Assembly: GCA_035296625.1 (NCBI GenBank)
Contig: DATHAO010000002.1
Span: 1-64,000, forward strand
Length of the DNA: 64,000 nt
Reading direction: 5' to 3'
DNA from: DATCLS01 sp035296625
GTDB lineage: Bacteria > Actinomycetota > Acidimicrobiia > Acidimicrobiales > VFJN01
Shown here in pieces: positions 13,671 through 22,154 of this stretch. The notes under the pieces are model-generated. The model had not been told where the DNA came from, ran no database searches, and was given only the letters and a program-made list of their open reading frames with translations. Every line of letters starts with the position of its first letter. The first letter of the stretch is position 1. The position numbers and the translations under genes were made by a program.

Positions 13671-14225
13671 TCAGCCACCGCCGCTGTCGTCGCCCGCCGA
13701 GGCCCGGAGGAGCTCGACGACCTCGTCGGCGTGCTCGGCCGGACTCGGTCCGTCGGGCGTCGAGGCGACGATGGCGTAGGTGAGCACGACCGACTCGTCG
13801 TCCGCCTGGTAGGCGGCGGTCGTCCCGAGCGTCCCGTCGGCCACCACGAAGGCCTCGTCGCCGAGGTCCTCGATGGGCTCCGCGCCCTCGCCGTAGGCGC
13901 TGGCGTCGAGCGCGCCGTCGCCTGGGTAGATCGACAGCTGCAGCTGCTGGCGGGTGGGCGCGTCCGCGTCGCCGCCCGTGGCCTCCCACAGGCACGTGGC
14001 CGCGGTCGGTCCCGGCACGGCCGTGGCCGCCTCGCCGAACAGGTCCGACACCTCGCCGGTGGTGAGCCGGCCGCAGGCGCCGCCCCCCGAGGATGCCTCG
14101 CCGGAGCCAGCGGACGCGGACGTGGCCGTCCCGCCGTCACCGGTCGCCGGCTCGTCCTCGTCGCTGCAGGCGCCGAGGGCGATCAGCATGGTCGCCAGGG
14201 CTGCGCGGGCCACACACCTCATCAT
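13671..14225 (-). CDS. Lipoprotein, DUF3558-like
   Basis: This 184-residue secreted lipoprotein has a short basic start, a hydrophobic stretch and the lipobox LGAC ahead of an acidic, glycine/serine-rich linker. The folded part starts at CGRLTTGEVSDLFGEA and contains a second cysteine in ATCLWEA. This pair is typical of DUF3558-like cell-surface lipoproteins of actinobacteria; the family match is by eye. The likely start is ATG 14225, with GTG 14228 and 14234 as alternatives. Function is unknown. Confidence 0.75.
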   Translation of the reverse strand: MMRCVARAALATMLIALGACSDEDEPATGDGGTATSASAGSGEASSGGGACGRLTTGEVSDLFGEAATAVPGPTAATCLWEATGGDADAPTRQQLQLSIYPGDGALDASAYGEGAEPIEDLGDEAFVVADGTLGTTAAYQADDESVVLTYAIVASTPDGPSPAEHADEVVELLRASAGDDSGGG

Positions 14226-14273
14226 CACGCGCACACAATGGCACCCGGGGGTCCCCGCCGGCGCCGCCGGCTC

Positions 14274-14903
14274 TCACCGCAGTGGGAAGCCCACGACCTC
14301 CTCCAGCTCGGCCAATGCGACGTCGGGGTCGTCGACCTTGATCGTCGTCATGCCGAGCGCCCGCGCGGGCTTGAGGTTGACGCCCAGGTCGTCGAGGAAC
14401 ACCGCTTCGTGCGGCTCGACGCCCAGGTCGCGGCACACGATGCCGTAGATGGCCGGGTCGGGCTTGCGGACGCCCGCGCGGCTCGACTCGACGATCACGT
14501 CGAAGTGCGCCAAGACCTCGGCCATCGGGGTGCTCGCCACCGCCGCGCCGTCGGGGACGACGAAGTTGTTCGTCAGCAGGGCGGTGGCCAGGCGGTCGTG
14601 GCAGCGGCGCAGCGCCTCGACCATGGCCGGGCGCAGCTCGCCGGCCAGCAGGGCCAGGACGGCCTGCCCGTCCACCTCGTGGCCGGCGTCGCGGGCCTCG
14701 GCCTCGAACAGCTCGGCGAAGCCCGCCGGGTCGACCTCGCCCCGCTCGAGCCGGGCCCAGGCGTTGGTGTCGGGATCGCGGGCGTTGAGGCCGCGCAGAA
14801 AGCCCGCAGGCAGGCCGCTGTCGCTCTCATAGCGGGTGAACGCCTCGAACGGGCTGGTGAGGATGACCCCGCCGAAGTCGAAGATGACTGCTCGGATCGA
14901 CAT
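14274..14903 (-). CDS. HAD-superfamily hydrolase (Acad10/YihX-like)
   Basis: This 209-residue cytoplasmic protein has the HAD core. Motif I is FDFGGVIL, where the second catalytic Asp of DxD is replaced by Gly (DFG), as in Acad10-like members. Motif II is LLTNN, the lysine is in RKPDPAIY, and the acidic motif is VFLDDLGVN. The cap is helical and inserted after motif I. The substrate is probably a small phosphorylated metabolite, but the DFG variant makes this uncertain. It is divergent from the membrane protein at 14918 with a 14-bp gap. Confidence 0.85.
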   Translation of the reverse strand: MSIRAVIFDFGGVILTSPFEAFTRYESDSGLPAGFLRGLNARDPDTNAWARLERGEVDPAGFAELFEAEARDAGHEVDGQAVLALLAGELRPAMVEALRRCHDRLATALLTNNFVVPDGAAVASTPMAEVLAHFDVIVESSRAGVRKPDPAIYGIVCRDLGVEPHEAVFLDDLGVNLKPARALGMTTIKVDDPDVALAELEEVVGFPLR

Positions 14904-14917
14904 AGCCTGGCGAGCCT

Positions 14918-15814
14918 ATGGCGGCGGCGCCCGACACACCCCAGCCCGGCCCGGCGCCGGCGCCGTCCGGCCGGTCATCCGGCTCGCGCTCGCCGCCGGC
15001 CAGCTGGCTGCCGGTGGCGCTGTTGGCGGTGCTTGCGCTCGTGGTCGTCGTCGCCACCACGGGCGTGGTGGTGTGGGCGCTCACAAGCAACGACGGCGAC
15101 GGCGGCCCCGGGGCCGGCGCGCCGCGCTCGGACTCGGTCCCCCGACCCACCTTCGACGAGGCGGCGTCGACGACCGGCCCCGACGCGCCGTCGTCCGAGC
15201 CGTCCCCGACCACGACCAGGTCCGACCCGTCGACGACCGTGCCGCCGGCCGGGGCATCGTCCCACCCGGTGATCGGTCCTCACGGTGCGTTCACGATGAC
15301 CGTGCCGGCCGGGTGGACGGGCGCCGCCATCGGTGAGGACCCCGCCGGGGCGGCGCGGGCCTCGTTCCCCGACGATGCGTCGAAGGCGGCCCTGTTCCAG
15401 CTCCTGCTCGAGACGTTCGTGGCTGGTCCCGACGAGGCCGGCGCCCTGCCCGGGACGCAGTTCGCGGTGATCGACGGCGATGGGCTCGGCACCGAGCCCG
15501 TGGCCGAGATGGCGATCGTCACGGGCGACGCCATCCCGGGCATCGACCTGCCGACGGCCGAAAGCGTCATGCGTGACAACGCCCTGGCCGGTGGCGGCGA
15601 GCTGGTGGACAGCGGGCGCCTCGACACGGCGCTCGGCACCTGGGCCTGGCAGGAGACGACCCCCGGTGAGGACGTCGGCGTGGCGGATCTCCACCTCGTC
15701 GAGTACGTCATAGTGCTCGGCGAGCAGGTGTGGCACATCACGTTCTGGAGCGACGAGCTGCCGTCGGAGCGCGCCACCGCGGACGCCATCGTCGAGTCGT
15801 TCATGCCCCGGTAG
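14918..15814 (+). CDS. Membrane-anchored extracytoplasmic protein, unknown function
   Basis: The protein has 298 residues in three parts: a proline/serine-rich cytoplasmic start, one transmembrane helix (about residues 30-55), and a threonine/proline/serine-rich stalk leading to an external domain. That domain starts near FTMTVPAGWTG and ends ATADAIVESFMPR. Such PAGW openings are typical of PsbP/Mog1-like or DUF1795-like folds, but this is only a pattern impression. TAGCCT at 14903-14908 lies 9 bases before the ATG and could be a -10 box. Confidence 0.7.
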   Translation: MAAAPDTPQPGPAPAPSGRSSGSRSPPASWLPVALLAVLALVVVVATTGVVVWALTSNDGDGGPGAGAPRSDSVPRPTFDEAASTTGPDAPSSEPSPTTTRSDPSTTVPPAGASSHPVIGPHGAFTMTVPAGWTGAAIGEDPAGAARASFPDDASKAALFQLLLETFVAGPDEAGALPGTQFAVIDGDGLGTEPVAEMAIVTGDAIPGIDLPTAESVMRDNALAGGGELVDSGRLDTALGTWAWQETTPGEDVGVADLHLVEYVIVLGEQVWHITFWSDELPSERATADAIVESFMPR

Positions 15815-15820
15815 GGCGGC

Positions 15821-17158
15821 TCACCCCCCGAGCAACTCGTGGGCGACGACCTGCCACAGCTCGGTCGACAGGCGCAAGGACTCGACGTCGACCCGCTCGT
15901 CGTCGCCGTGGAACATCTTTCCGTAGTCCTCGAACGTGAGCTTGCGGCTGAACAGCCCGTAGCCGTACGCGGTCATGCCCAGCCGGCGGAAGAAGCGGGC
16001 GTCGGTGGCCCCGACGTTGAACGTCGGCACGAGGTGGCTGCCGGCGTAGAAGGCCTGGCTGGCTCGGTCCAGGGCGTCCCACAGCGGCGTGTCGGCCGCC
16101 GACGCGGTGGCCGGATCGTCGTGGGCCTCGACGATCTCGGCGCGGCCGGCCAGAACGCCGAGCGCCTCGTCGATCAGGGCCTGCACGTCGCGCAGGGTCT
16201 CGCCCGGCAGCGTGCGCACGTCGAGCTGCACGTCGACCCGATCAGGGATCACGTTCGTCTTCGTGCCCCCGTGGATGATCGTGGGGGCGATCGTGGTGTG
16301 CGTGCAGGCGTGGAACTGGCGGGCCATGCCCACCGGCAGAGCGGCCAGCGCCTCGTCGAAGCGCTCGGGGTCGAGCAGGGGAGCGGTCATCTCGTCGGGC
16401 AGCGCCAAGCCGGCGAGGAAGCCCCGCCACGTGTCGTGGATGCGGGTCTCGGGGTGGAACGTCGCCAGGCGCCGCACCACCTCGGCGGCCGTGACGAGCG
16501 CGTTGTCGGTCGCGTAGGGCTGCGAGGCGTGGCCGGGCGTGCCCGTGACCCGCAGCGTGCACCAGCACGAGCCCTTCTCGCCGACGAGCACGGGCAGCTT
16601 CACGTTGCCGTCGCCGCCGGGCACCGGGATGCCACCCGATTCGGTGATCACGTAGTCGGCGCCCACCGCGTCGATCTCGTGGGTGGCGAGGTGCTCGGCG
16701 CCCCAGGTGCCCAACGCCTCTTCGTCGGCGACGGCCAGAAGGATCAGCGTGCCGTCGGGGCGGTAGCCCGAGCGCGCCAGCCGGGCCGTCGCCACGGCCA
16801 TCGAGGCGGTGAGGTTCAGCATGTCGATGGCGCCGCGGCCCCACACCTCGTGCTCGATCAGCTCGCCGCCGAAGGGGTCGTGGCGCCACCCGTCGGCGTT
16901 CGCCGGGACGACGTCGGTGTGGCCCATGAGCAGCAGTGACGGGGCCTGCGGTTGCCTTCCCTCTATCCGCGCGACCAGGCTGGTCCTTCCGGGAGCGGGC
17001 TCGTAGCGCTCGATGTCGACGCCTGACCCTTGCAGGTAGGCCTCGAGCAGGTCGGCGTTGCGCACCTCGTGCCCGGATCCGCGTGTGCCGTCGTTGACGC
17101 AGGCGTTCCTGATCAAGTGCTGCAAGAGGTCGGTGACCTCGGCGGTGGTCTGCGTCAT
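15821..17158 (-). CDS. M20 family metallopeptidase
   Basis: This 445-residue M20 enzyme (ArgE/DapE/carboxypeptidase group) has its di-zinc site in H80 and D82 (GHTDVVPA), D112 (GAIDMLN) and E145/E146 (VADEEALG). A dimerisation domain in the middle contains TGTPGHASQP, and the late histidine-region block NVGATDARFF closes the fold. The start at ATG 17158 is favoured because a TAGCGT -10 box lies 7 bases upstream. A GTG three codons earlier is the alternative. It probably hydrolyses small peptides or N-acyl amino acids in the cytoplasm; the exact substrate is not visible. Confidence 0.9.
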   Translation of the reverse strand: MTQTTAEVTDLLQHLIRNACVNDGTRGSGHEVRNADLLEAYLQGSGVDIERYEPAPGRTSLVARIEGRQPQAPSLLLMGHTDVVPANADGWRHDPFGGELIEHEVWGRGAIDMLNLTASMAVATARLARSGYRPDGTLILLAVADEEALGTWGAEHLATHEIDAVGADYVITESGGIPVPGGDGNVKLPVLVGEKGSCWCTLRVTGTPGHASQPYATDNALVTAAEVVRRLATFHPETRIHDTWRGFLAGLALPDEMTAPLLDPERFDEALAALPVGMARQFHACTHTTIAPTIIHGGTKTNVIPDRVDVQLDVRTLPGETLRDVQALIDEALGVLAGRAEIVEAHDDPATASAADTPLWDALDRASQAFYAGSHLVPTFNVGATDARFFRRLGMTAYGYGLFSRKLTFEDYGKMFHGDDERVDVESLRLSTELWQVVAHELLGG

Positions 17159-17165
17159 GGACGGC

Positions 17166-17171
17166 ACGCTA
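17166..17171 (-). promoter_or_regulatory. -10 box of the M20 peptidase gene (TAGCGT)
   Basis: On the minus strand TAGCGT ends 7 bases before ATG 17158 and no Shine-Dalgarno intervenes. This fits the leaderless pattern of this genome and decides between two in-frame starts. Confidence 0.4.
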
Positions 17172-17226
17172 CCGGCGGGCGATCCGCCCGGCCGGGGACA
17201 CCGTCTGGTTAGATCTGAGCAGCAAC

Positions 17227-19857
17227 ATGACCATCAAGCACGTCGTCGTCGACGGCTCCAACATCGCCACCGAGGGCCGCGAGGCCCCCAGCCTGGCGCA
17301 GCTCGACGAGGCCGTCCAGGCCTTCGCCGAGGAGTACGAGCCCGAGATAATCACGGTCGTCGTCGACGCGACCTTCCCGAACCGCATCGCTCCCGGCGAG
17401 CGCCAGGCCTACGAAGAGGCCGTGGTCGCCAACGAGCTCGTCACGCCGCCAGCCGGCGCCATCGGTCGCGGCGACGGGTTCGTCCTGCAGATCGCCAAGC
17501 GCGTCGACGCGACGATCCTGTCGAACGACTCGTTCCAGGAGTTCCACGGCAGCTACCCCTGGCTGTTCGACAAGGGTCGCCTGATCGGCGGCAAGCCCGT
17601 GCCGCATGTGGGCTGGGTCTTCATGGAGCGGGCGCCCGTGCGCGGCCCGACCAGCCGCCGGGCCGTGGCCGACGCCCGCAAGGGCGCCCGGCTCGAGCGG
17701 ACCGCCGCGTCGGCCGATGCCGACGACGGCGGCACGGCGACCGGTCGGGGCAGAGGCGGGTCCCGCGCGCGGTCCCGGGCCCGGGCGGACGCCGGCGCGG
17801 GCGCCGGTCCGGGTGCGGCAGACCTGGCCCCGTCACCGAACGGCGCGGAGGCCGCTCCGGTCGCGGGCGACGTCGCGGGTGCGGGCGAGGTGGACGAGGG
17901 GCGTGGTGGCTCGTCCGGCGGTGGGCGCGGTGCCGGCGGGCGGCGCCGCTCCGTCGACAGGTCGGTCACGACGACCGAGCCGTACAACGACGCGCTGCCG
18001 TTCATCGAGTTCGTGGCCGCCCACGCCGTGGGCAGCGAGGTCGAGGCCACGGTCGAGCGGTTCAGCTCGCACGGCGCCTACGTGCTCGTGGGCGACGCAC
18101 GGGGCTACGTGCCGCTGCGCTACCTCGCCGACCCGCCGCCGCGCAGTGCCAAGGAGGTGCTCAGCGTCGGCGACACGACCAGGCTCCTGGTGGTGGCCAT
18201 CGACCCGCCGCGCCGGGGCATCGACCTGGGCGTGCCCGGCGTGGTGGACGTTCCCAGCTTCACCCCTGAGGCGACGGCGGCGCTTCTGACCGACGACCGG
18301 GGCGACGCCGACTTCGACGACGCCTACGACGACGACGCCTACGACGACGACGCCTACGACGAGGGCGTCGATGTCGACATCGAGGCCGACGCCGAGGCGG
18401 ACGAGGTCGACGTCACAGAGCCGCCCGTCGACGAGCCGCCGGCTCGCGTCGCCCGGGGTCGCAGCCGCAAGGCCGCGGGCGTCGAGGAGCCGCCGGCCCG
18501 CCCGGCGCGGAGCCGCAGCCGCAAGGCGGGCGCCCCGCCGGCCGCCAAGGCCTCGAGCGGTCGCGCCACGGATGCCGCCGCACGGACCGCCGATGGCGCG
18601 GCGCTCGCGTCCTCCGCTGACGCCGCCGAGGCTTCCGCCCCGACCCGCCGCCGATCCCGGCGAGCCGCGACGCCCGCCGACACGGCCACGGAGCCGTCGG
18701 TCGCCCCGGACGCCGAAGCCCCGGTTCCGACCCGTCGCCGATCCCGCCGGGCCGCGGCGCCTCCCGATGTCGACGTGCCCGCCGGCCCAGGTGCCGCTCC
18801 CGTTGCCGATCGCTCGGCGACCACGGGTGCGGAGGCCGGTCCGACGCGTCGCCGTTCCGGCAGGGCGGCGGCGTCCGCCGCCGAGGTGCCCGCCGACCCA
18901 GGTGCCGCTCCCGTCGCCGATCCCTCGGCGACCACGGGTGCGCAGGCCGGTCCGACGCGTCGCCGTTCCGGCGGCACAGCGGCGTCCGCCGCCGAGGTGT
19001 CCGCCGATCCGGGGCCGACTTCGGCCGTGGATCCCCCGGTGGTGGCGGGGACGGAGGCGGGTCCGACGCGCCGCCGTTCCCGCAAGGCGGCGGCGTCCGC
19101 CGCCCAGGCGTCCGCCGCCCAGGCGTCCGCCGACCTGCGCCCCGCCCCGGCCCCGGCCGCCGATCCGCCGGTCGCCACGGGCGCGGAGACGGCACCGACG
19201 GGCCGACGCTCGCGCCGTGCCCCGGCCCCGTCCGAGCCGGTGACGCCCTCCGCCGCCGTGCCCGCCGCCCCGGTGGCGGCCGACGCGACGCCAGGTGCGG
19301 AGGAAACCGGGTCCACGACGCGCCGCCGCTCACGTCGCCCGGTCGTCGGACCGGCCGACGCCGGGTCCACCGCCGCCGAGGCGGTGGCGGAAGCCGACGC
19401 CACGTCGGTGCCAGCGCGCGGCCGGTCCCGGAAGGCGCCGGCCCCGCCCGGGCCGACCTCCGACGCGGCGCCCGAGAGCACCGGCACCGCCACCGGCGCC
19501 GAGCCGCCGGGCCCCGCCCGCCGCCGATCGAGCGGGACCGCCGAGCCCGCCTCCCAGGGCGAGGCCCCCGCCACCGAGGGCGCCCGCGCGACGCGCAGCC
19601 GGTCCCGCCGAGCGGCGGCTCCGACGTTCGAGGCGATGCCGGAAGCCACCGTGCCGGAGCCGCGGATCGCCGAGGCGTCGGCCCCGTCGACGCCCGCTAA
19701 GCGCTCCCGCCGCAGGGCGACCACTCCCACCGCGGACGATTCGGGCGCCCAGCCCACGCCCGGCCCTGCCAGCGCGCCGGCCCGGACGCGGGCGCGCCGG
19801 AGATCGACCGCCCCAGGCGGGCCGGACGGCGCCCCGTCGGACCCCTCGCCCTCCTGA
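17227..19857 (+). CDS. NYN (Zc3h12a-like) RNase domain + S1 domain + long basic repeat tail
   Basis: This 876-residue protein appears to combine nuclease, RNA-binding and disordered parts. Residues 1-140 form a NYN/PIN-type domain with four spaced acidic residues: D9 (VVDGSN), D47 (VVVDATFP), D83 (RGDGFVL) and D101 (LSNDSF). A basic glycine/arginine linker follows. Residues about 267-340 look like an S1 RNA-binding barrel (VEATVERFSSHGAYVLVGDA). Three DDAYD repeats (about 364-378) precede a tail of nearly 480 residues carrying about 14 basic blocks (RRRSRRA, SRSRKA) spaced by alanine/proline linkers. It probably cleaves RNA; the tail may bind RNA or partner proteins, as the RNase E tail does. 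ATG 17227 is the only sensible start. Confidence 0.8.
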   Translation: MTIKHVVVDGSNIATEGREAPSLAQLDEAVQAFAEEYEPEIITVVVDATFPNRIAPGERQAYEEAVVANELVTPPAGAIGRGDGFVLQIAKRVDATILSNDSFQEFHGSYPWLFDKGRLIGGKPVPHVGWVFMERAPVRGPTSRRAVADARKGARLERTAASADADDGGTATGRGRGGSRARSRARADAGAGAGPGAADLAPSPNGAEAAPVAGDVAGAGEVDEGRGGSSGGGRGAGGRRRSVDRSVTTTEPYNDALPFIEFVAAHAVGSEVEATVERFSSHGAYVLVGDARGYVPLRYLADPPPRSAKEVLSVGDTTRLLVVAIDPPRRGIDLGVPGVVDVPSFTPEATAALLTDDRGDADFDDAYDDDAYDDDAYDEGVDVDIEADAEADEVDVTEPPVDEPPARVARGRSRKAAGVEEPPARPARSRSRKAGAPPAAKASSGRATDAAARTADGAALASSADAAEASAPTRRRSRRAATPADTATEPSVAPDAEAPVPTRRRSRRAAAPPDVDVPAGPGAAPVADRSATTGAEAGPTRRRSGRAAASAAEVPADPGAAPVADPSATTGAQAGPTRRRSGGTAASAAEVSADPGPTSAVDPPVVAGTEAGPTRRRSRKAAASAAQASAAQASADLRPAPAPAADPPVATGAETAPTGRRSRRAPAPSEPVTPSAAVPAAPVAADATPGAEETGSTTRRRSRRPVVGPADAGSTAAEAVAEADATSVPARGRSRKAPAPPGPTSDAAPESTGTATGAEPPGPARRRSSGTAEPASQGEAPATEGARATRSRSRRAAAPTFEAMPEATVPEPRIAEASAPSTPAKRSRRRATTPTADDSGAQPTPGPASAPARTRARRRSTAPGGPDGAPSDPSPS
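18316..18360 (+). repeat. Three perfect 15-bp tandem repeats coding DDAYD
   Basis: GACGACGCCTACGAC occurs three times in a row without a mismatch inside the NYN-S1 gene. It encodes an acidic, tyrosine-bearing patch between the S1 domain and the basic tail. Confidence 0.9.
18724..19170 (+). repeat. Imperfect tandem repeats, about 111 bp, in the basic tail
   Basis: Units encoding a PTRRRS block plus an alanine-rich linker begin near 18724, 18838, 18949 and 19060, spaced 114, 111 and 111 bp. The units at 18838 and 18949 are nearly identical. Each 37-residue unit holds one basic block. Confidence 0.8.
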
Positions 19858-19921
19858 CGATCCGTCGGGCCACCCACCCCCCGTGCCGGTCGGGTGGGGT
19901 GGTGCCGGTAGCGTGCCGGGC

Positions 19922-20797
19922 GTGCGCATCGCCACGTGGAACGTCAACTCGCTGACGCCCGAGCGGCTCGAGCGCCTGTGGGATTGGGTCGACGCGGCCC
20001 AGCCGGACATCCTCTGCCTGCAGGAGACGAAGTCGACCGACGACGCGTTCCCCGCCCTCGACCTCCACGCCCGCGGCTACGCCAGCGTGCACAACGGCCA
20101 GGGCCGCTGGAACGGCGTCGCGATCGCCAGCCGCGTCGGCCTCGCCGACCCGGTCGCCGGCTTCGCCGCAGGCATCCCGCCCGACCCGGAGGCCCGCCTG
20201 GTCAGCGCCACGTGCGGCGGCGTGCGGGTGTCGTCGGTGTACGTGCCGAACGGCCGGGCCGTCGGCCACGACCAGTTCGCCTACAAGCTCGACTGGCTGG
20301 CCCGCCTCCGCGCCCATCTCGACGCCGAAGCGGCGGCGGCGGCCGCGGCGGCCCCGGCCGCCGGGGCGGCGAGCGCCGCGAACGGCCGCACCCACGGCAG
20401 TCGCGGCCATCGCTCGGTCGCCGTGTGCGGCGACTTCAACATCGCCCCGGCCGACATCGACGTCTACAGCCCGGCAGCGTTCGCCGGCTCGACACACGTC
20501 ACCCCCGAGGAGCGGGCGGCGCTCGCCGAGCTCGAGGCCTGGGGGCTCCGAGACGCCTTCCGCGAGCTGTACCCCGGAGTCCCCCGGCTCTACAGCTGGT
20601 GGGACTACCGCGCCGGCATGTTCCACAAGCACAACGGCATGCGCATCGACCTGGTCCTGCTGTCCGACGACCTGGCGTCGCAGGCGCGCTTCGCCCTCGT
20701 CGACCGCAACGCGCGCAAGGGGAAGAAGCCGAGCGACCACGCACCCCTCTTCGTCGACCTCGACGTCGACGTGCGCGCCGATGCCGACGCCGCCTGA
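19922..20797 (+). CDS. xthA: Exodeoxyribonuclease III (AP endonuclease)
   Basis: This 291-residue protein has all the exonuclease III landmarks: ATWNVNSL at the start, LQETKS, the substrate loop VYVPNGR, catalytic CGDFNIAPADID, and the terminal SDHAPLFVDL. It processes abasic sites and 3' ends in base-excision repair. An alanine-rich insertion (about residues 137-155) before the GDFN strand is unusual and probably a surface loop. The GTG start follows a TAGCGT -10 box at 19909-19914 by 7 bases. The upstream continuation of the frame lies inside the NYN gene and is shadow. Confidence 0.93.
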   Translation: MRIATWNVNSLTPERLERLWDWVDAAQPDILCLQETKSTDDAFPALDLHARGYASVHNGQGRWNGVAIASRVGLADPVAGFAAGIPPDPEARLVSATCGGVRVSSVYVPNGRAVGHDQFAYKLDWLARLRAHLDAEAAAAAAAAPAAGAASAANGRTHGSRGHRSVAVCGDFNIAPADIDVYSPAAFAGSTHVTPEERAALAELEAWGLRDAFRELYPGVPRLYSWWDYRAGMFHKHNGMRIDLVLLSDDLASQARFALVDRNARKGKKPSDHAPLFVDLDVDVRADADAA

Positions 20798-20819
20798 GCC
20801 GGCCCGAGGAGACGACACC

Positions 20820-21569
20820 GTGCCCGACGCCCCCGCCGACCCGGGCGCGCCGCCCGACCTGAGCCCTGAGGCCGTGACCTCGGCCTGGAGCGAGCGGCTC
20901 CGCAGCTTCGCCGACGACCCTCCGCCCCCGCAGCGCGCCCAGCTCCGCCGCACGAGCGCCGCGCTGCGCCGCATCGTGCACCGGCTCCACGGCTCGGCCG
21001 CCCCGGTCGACGAGCTGTCCGGCATGGCGGACGAGCTCGAGCGGCTGGCCGCGACGCTCGAGGGATTCCCTGCTGGCTCTCTTTACGAGGGCTTCGCCGA
21101 GTCGACGCTGGCGGGCCTCGATCCCAACGCTTTCTTCGACCACAGCCCGATGCTCGGCGTGGCGAACCCGCTGGCACCCCCGATCAGCATCCGCCATGAC
21201 GGTGACGTGATCCGCGCCACGGCCACGTTCGGCTCCGCCTACGAGGGGCCGCCGGGCTGCGTCCACGGCGGATACATCGCCGCGGCGTTCGACGAGGTGC
21301 TCGGGACGACCCAGTCGCTCGGCGGCCGCCCGGGAATGACGGGCCGCCTGTCGGTCGACTACCGCAGCCCCACGCCGCTCAACACCGAGCTGCGCTTCGA
21401 GGGCCGGGTCGAGCGGGTCGAGGGTCGCAAGACCTTCACGGTCGCCACGCTGCACGCCGGCGACCGCCTCTGCGCCGAGGCCCAGGGCCTCTTCGTTGCG
21501 ATCGACTTCGCCAAGATGATGGAGCTGCGCCTGCGGCGTCCGGAGCACGTCCCGCCGCCACCCGGCTGA
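20820..21569 (+). CDS. PaaI-like hotdog-fold thioesterase
   Basis: The protein has 249 residues. The C-terminal half is a hotdog domain with the family signature GCVHGGYIAAAFDEVLG and LSVDYRSPTPLNTELRFEGRV; the N-terminal half is helical and less conserved. It probably hydrolyses acyl-CoA thioesters in the cytoplasm. GTG 20820 is chosen because GAGGAG (20806-20811) lies 8 bases upstream. An in-frame ATG at 20781 overlaps the end of xthA. The gene follows xthA by 22 bases and may be co-transcribed. Confidence 0.85.
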   Translation: MPDAPADPGAPPDLSPEAVTSAWSERLRSFADDPPPPQRAQLRRTSAALRRIVHRLHGSAAPVDELSGMADELERLAATLEGFPAGSLYEGFAESTLAGLDPNAFFDHSPMLGVANPLAPPISIRHDGDVIRATATFGSAYEGPPGCVHGGYIAAAFDEVLGTTQSLGGRPGMTGRLSVDYRSPTPLNTELRFEGRVERVEGRKTFTVATLHAGDRLCAEAQGLFVAIDFAKMMELRLRRPEHVPPPPG

Positions 21570-21584
21570 GACGGGCGGGGGTGG

Positions 21585-22094
21585 TCAGCGCCGGGCGGCG
21601 AGGAACCGCTCGACGGCCCCGGTCTCCGTGCGCAGGTGGTCGCTGAGGCCCGAGACGATGGCCCGCTCGACGGCGCCGCCCACCAGCGGCGCCTTCACCT
21701 GCAGTCGGCCTGCCACCGTGCGGACGGCTCGCGGACCCGTCGCAGCGCTGCGGCCCTCGGTGACCACCGCCGTGCCCGAGGCCCGGAACCGGTCTCCGTA
21801 GTTGTCCGGCACGAGCCTGAACGCGACGCGCCGGTCCGCCAGGTCGTGGGTCGAGTGCTCGACCCACGTGAGCTTCGCCGGGTCGAGGGCCCGCCGTGCG
21901 GCGGACGACAGCTGGCCGGCGAAGCGGTAGCGCACCTGCAGCAGCACCCGGTCGTCCTCGGTGCGCCGGTCGAGCACCTCGGGGCGGCTCAGCGACGACA
22001 CCGCGCCGATCATCTCGTAGAGCGCCGGCTCGGTGTAGGACCGGGCCACGTCGTCGGCGTCGGCGTCGTAGGTCTGCTCCACGCGGAAGTCCAC
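21585..22094 (-). CDS. DUF2505 domain protein
   Basis: The protein has 169 residues. VDFRVEQTYDADADDVARSY and the later alternating strands match DUF2505, an actinobacterial family with an SRPBCC/START-like fold that is thought to bind hydrophobic ligands. The GTG at 22094 places the domain at the very N-terminus and has a GATGCT -10-like box 6 bases upstream; GTG 22118 would add eight residues. No catalytic residues are known for the family. It sits between the thioesterase (convergent) and uvrD2 (same strand). Confidence 0.75.
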   Translation of the reverse strand: MDFRVEQTYDADADDVARSYTEPALYEMIGAVSSLSRPEVLDRRTEDDRVLLQVRYRFAGQLSSAARRALDPAKLTWVEHSTHDLADRRVAFRLVPDNYGDRFRASGTAVVTEGRSAATGPRAVRTVAGRLQVKAPLVGGAVERAIVSGLSDHLRTETGAVERFLAARR

Positions 22095-22154
22095 GCCGCC
22101 AGCATCGCCCACCCGCACCGGTCGGCAGGGGACCGCCGACGCGCGGCGGCCCGG

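Noticed and set aside
18316..19170. Repeats considered as a CRISPR array
   Set aside because: The repeats are adjacent, in frame and inside one coding sequence; there are no unique spacers and no cas genes.
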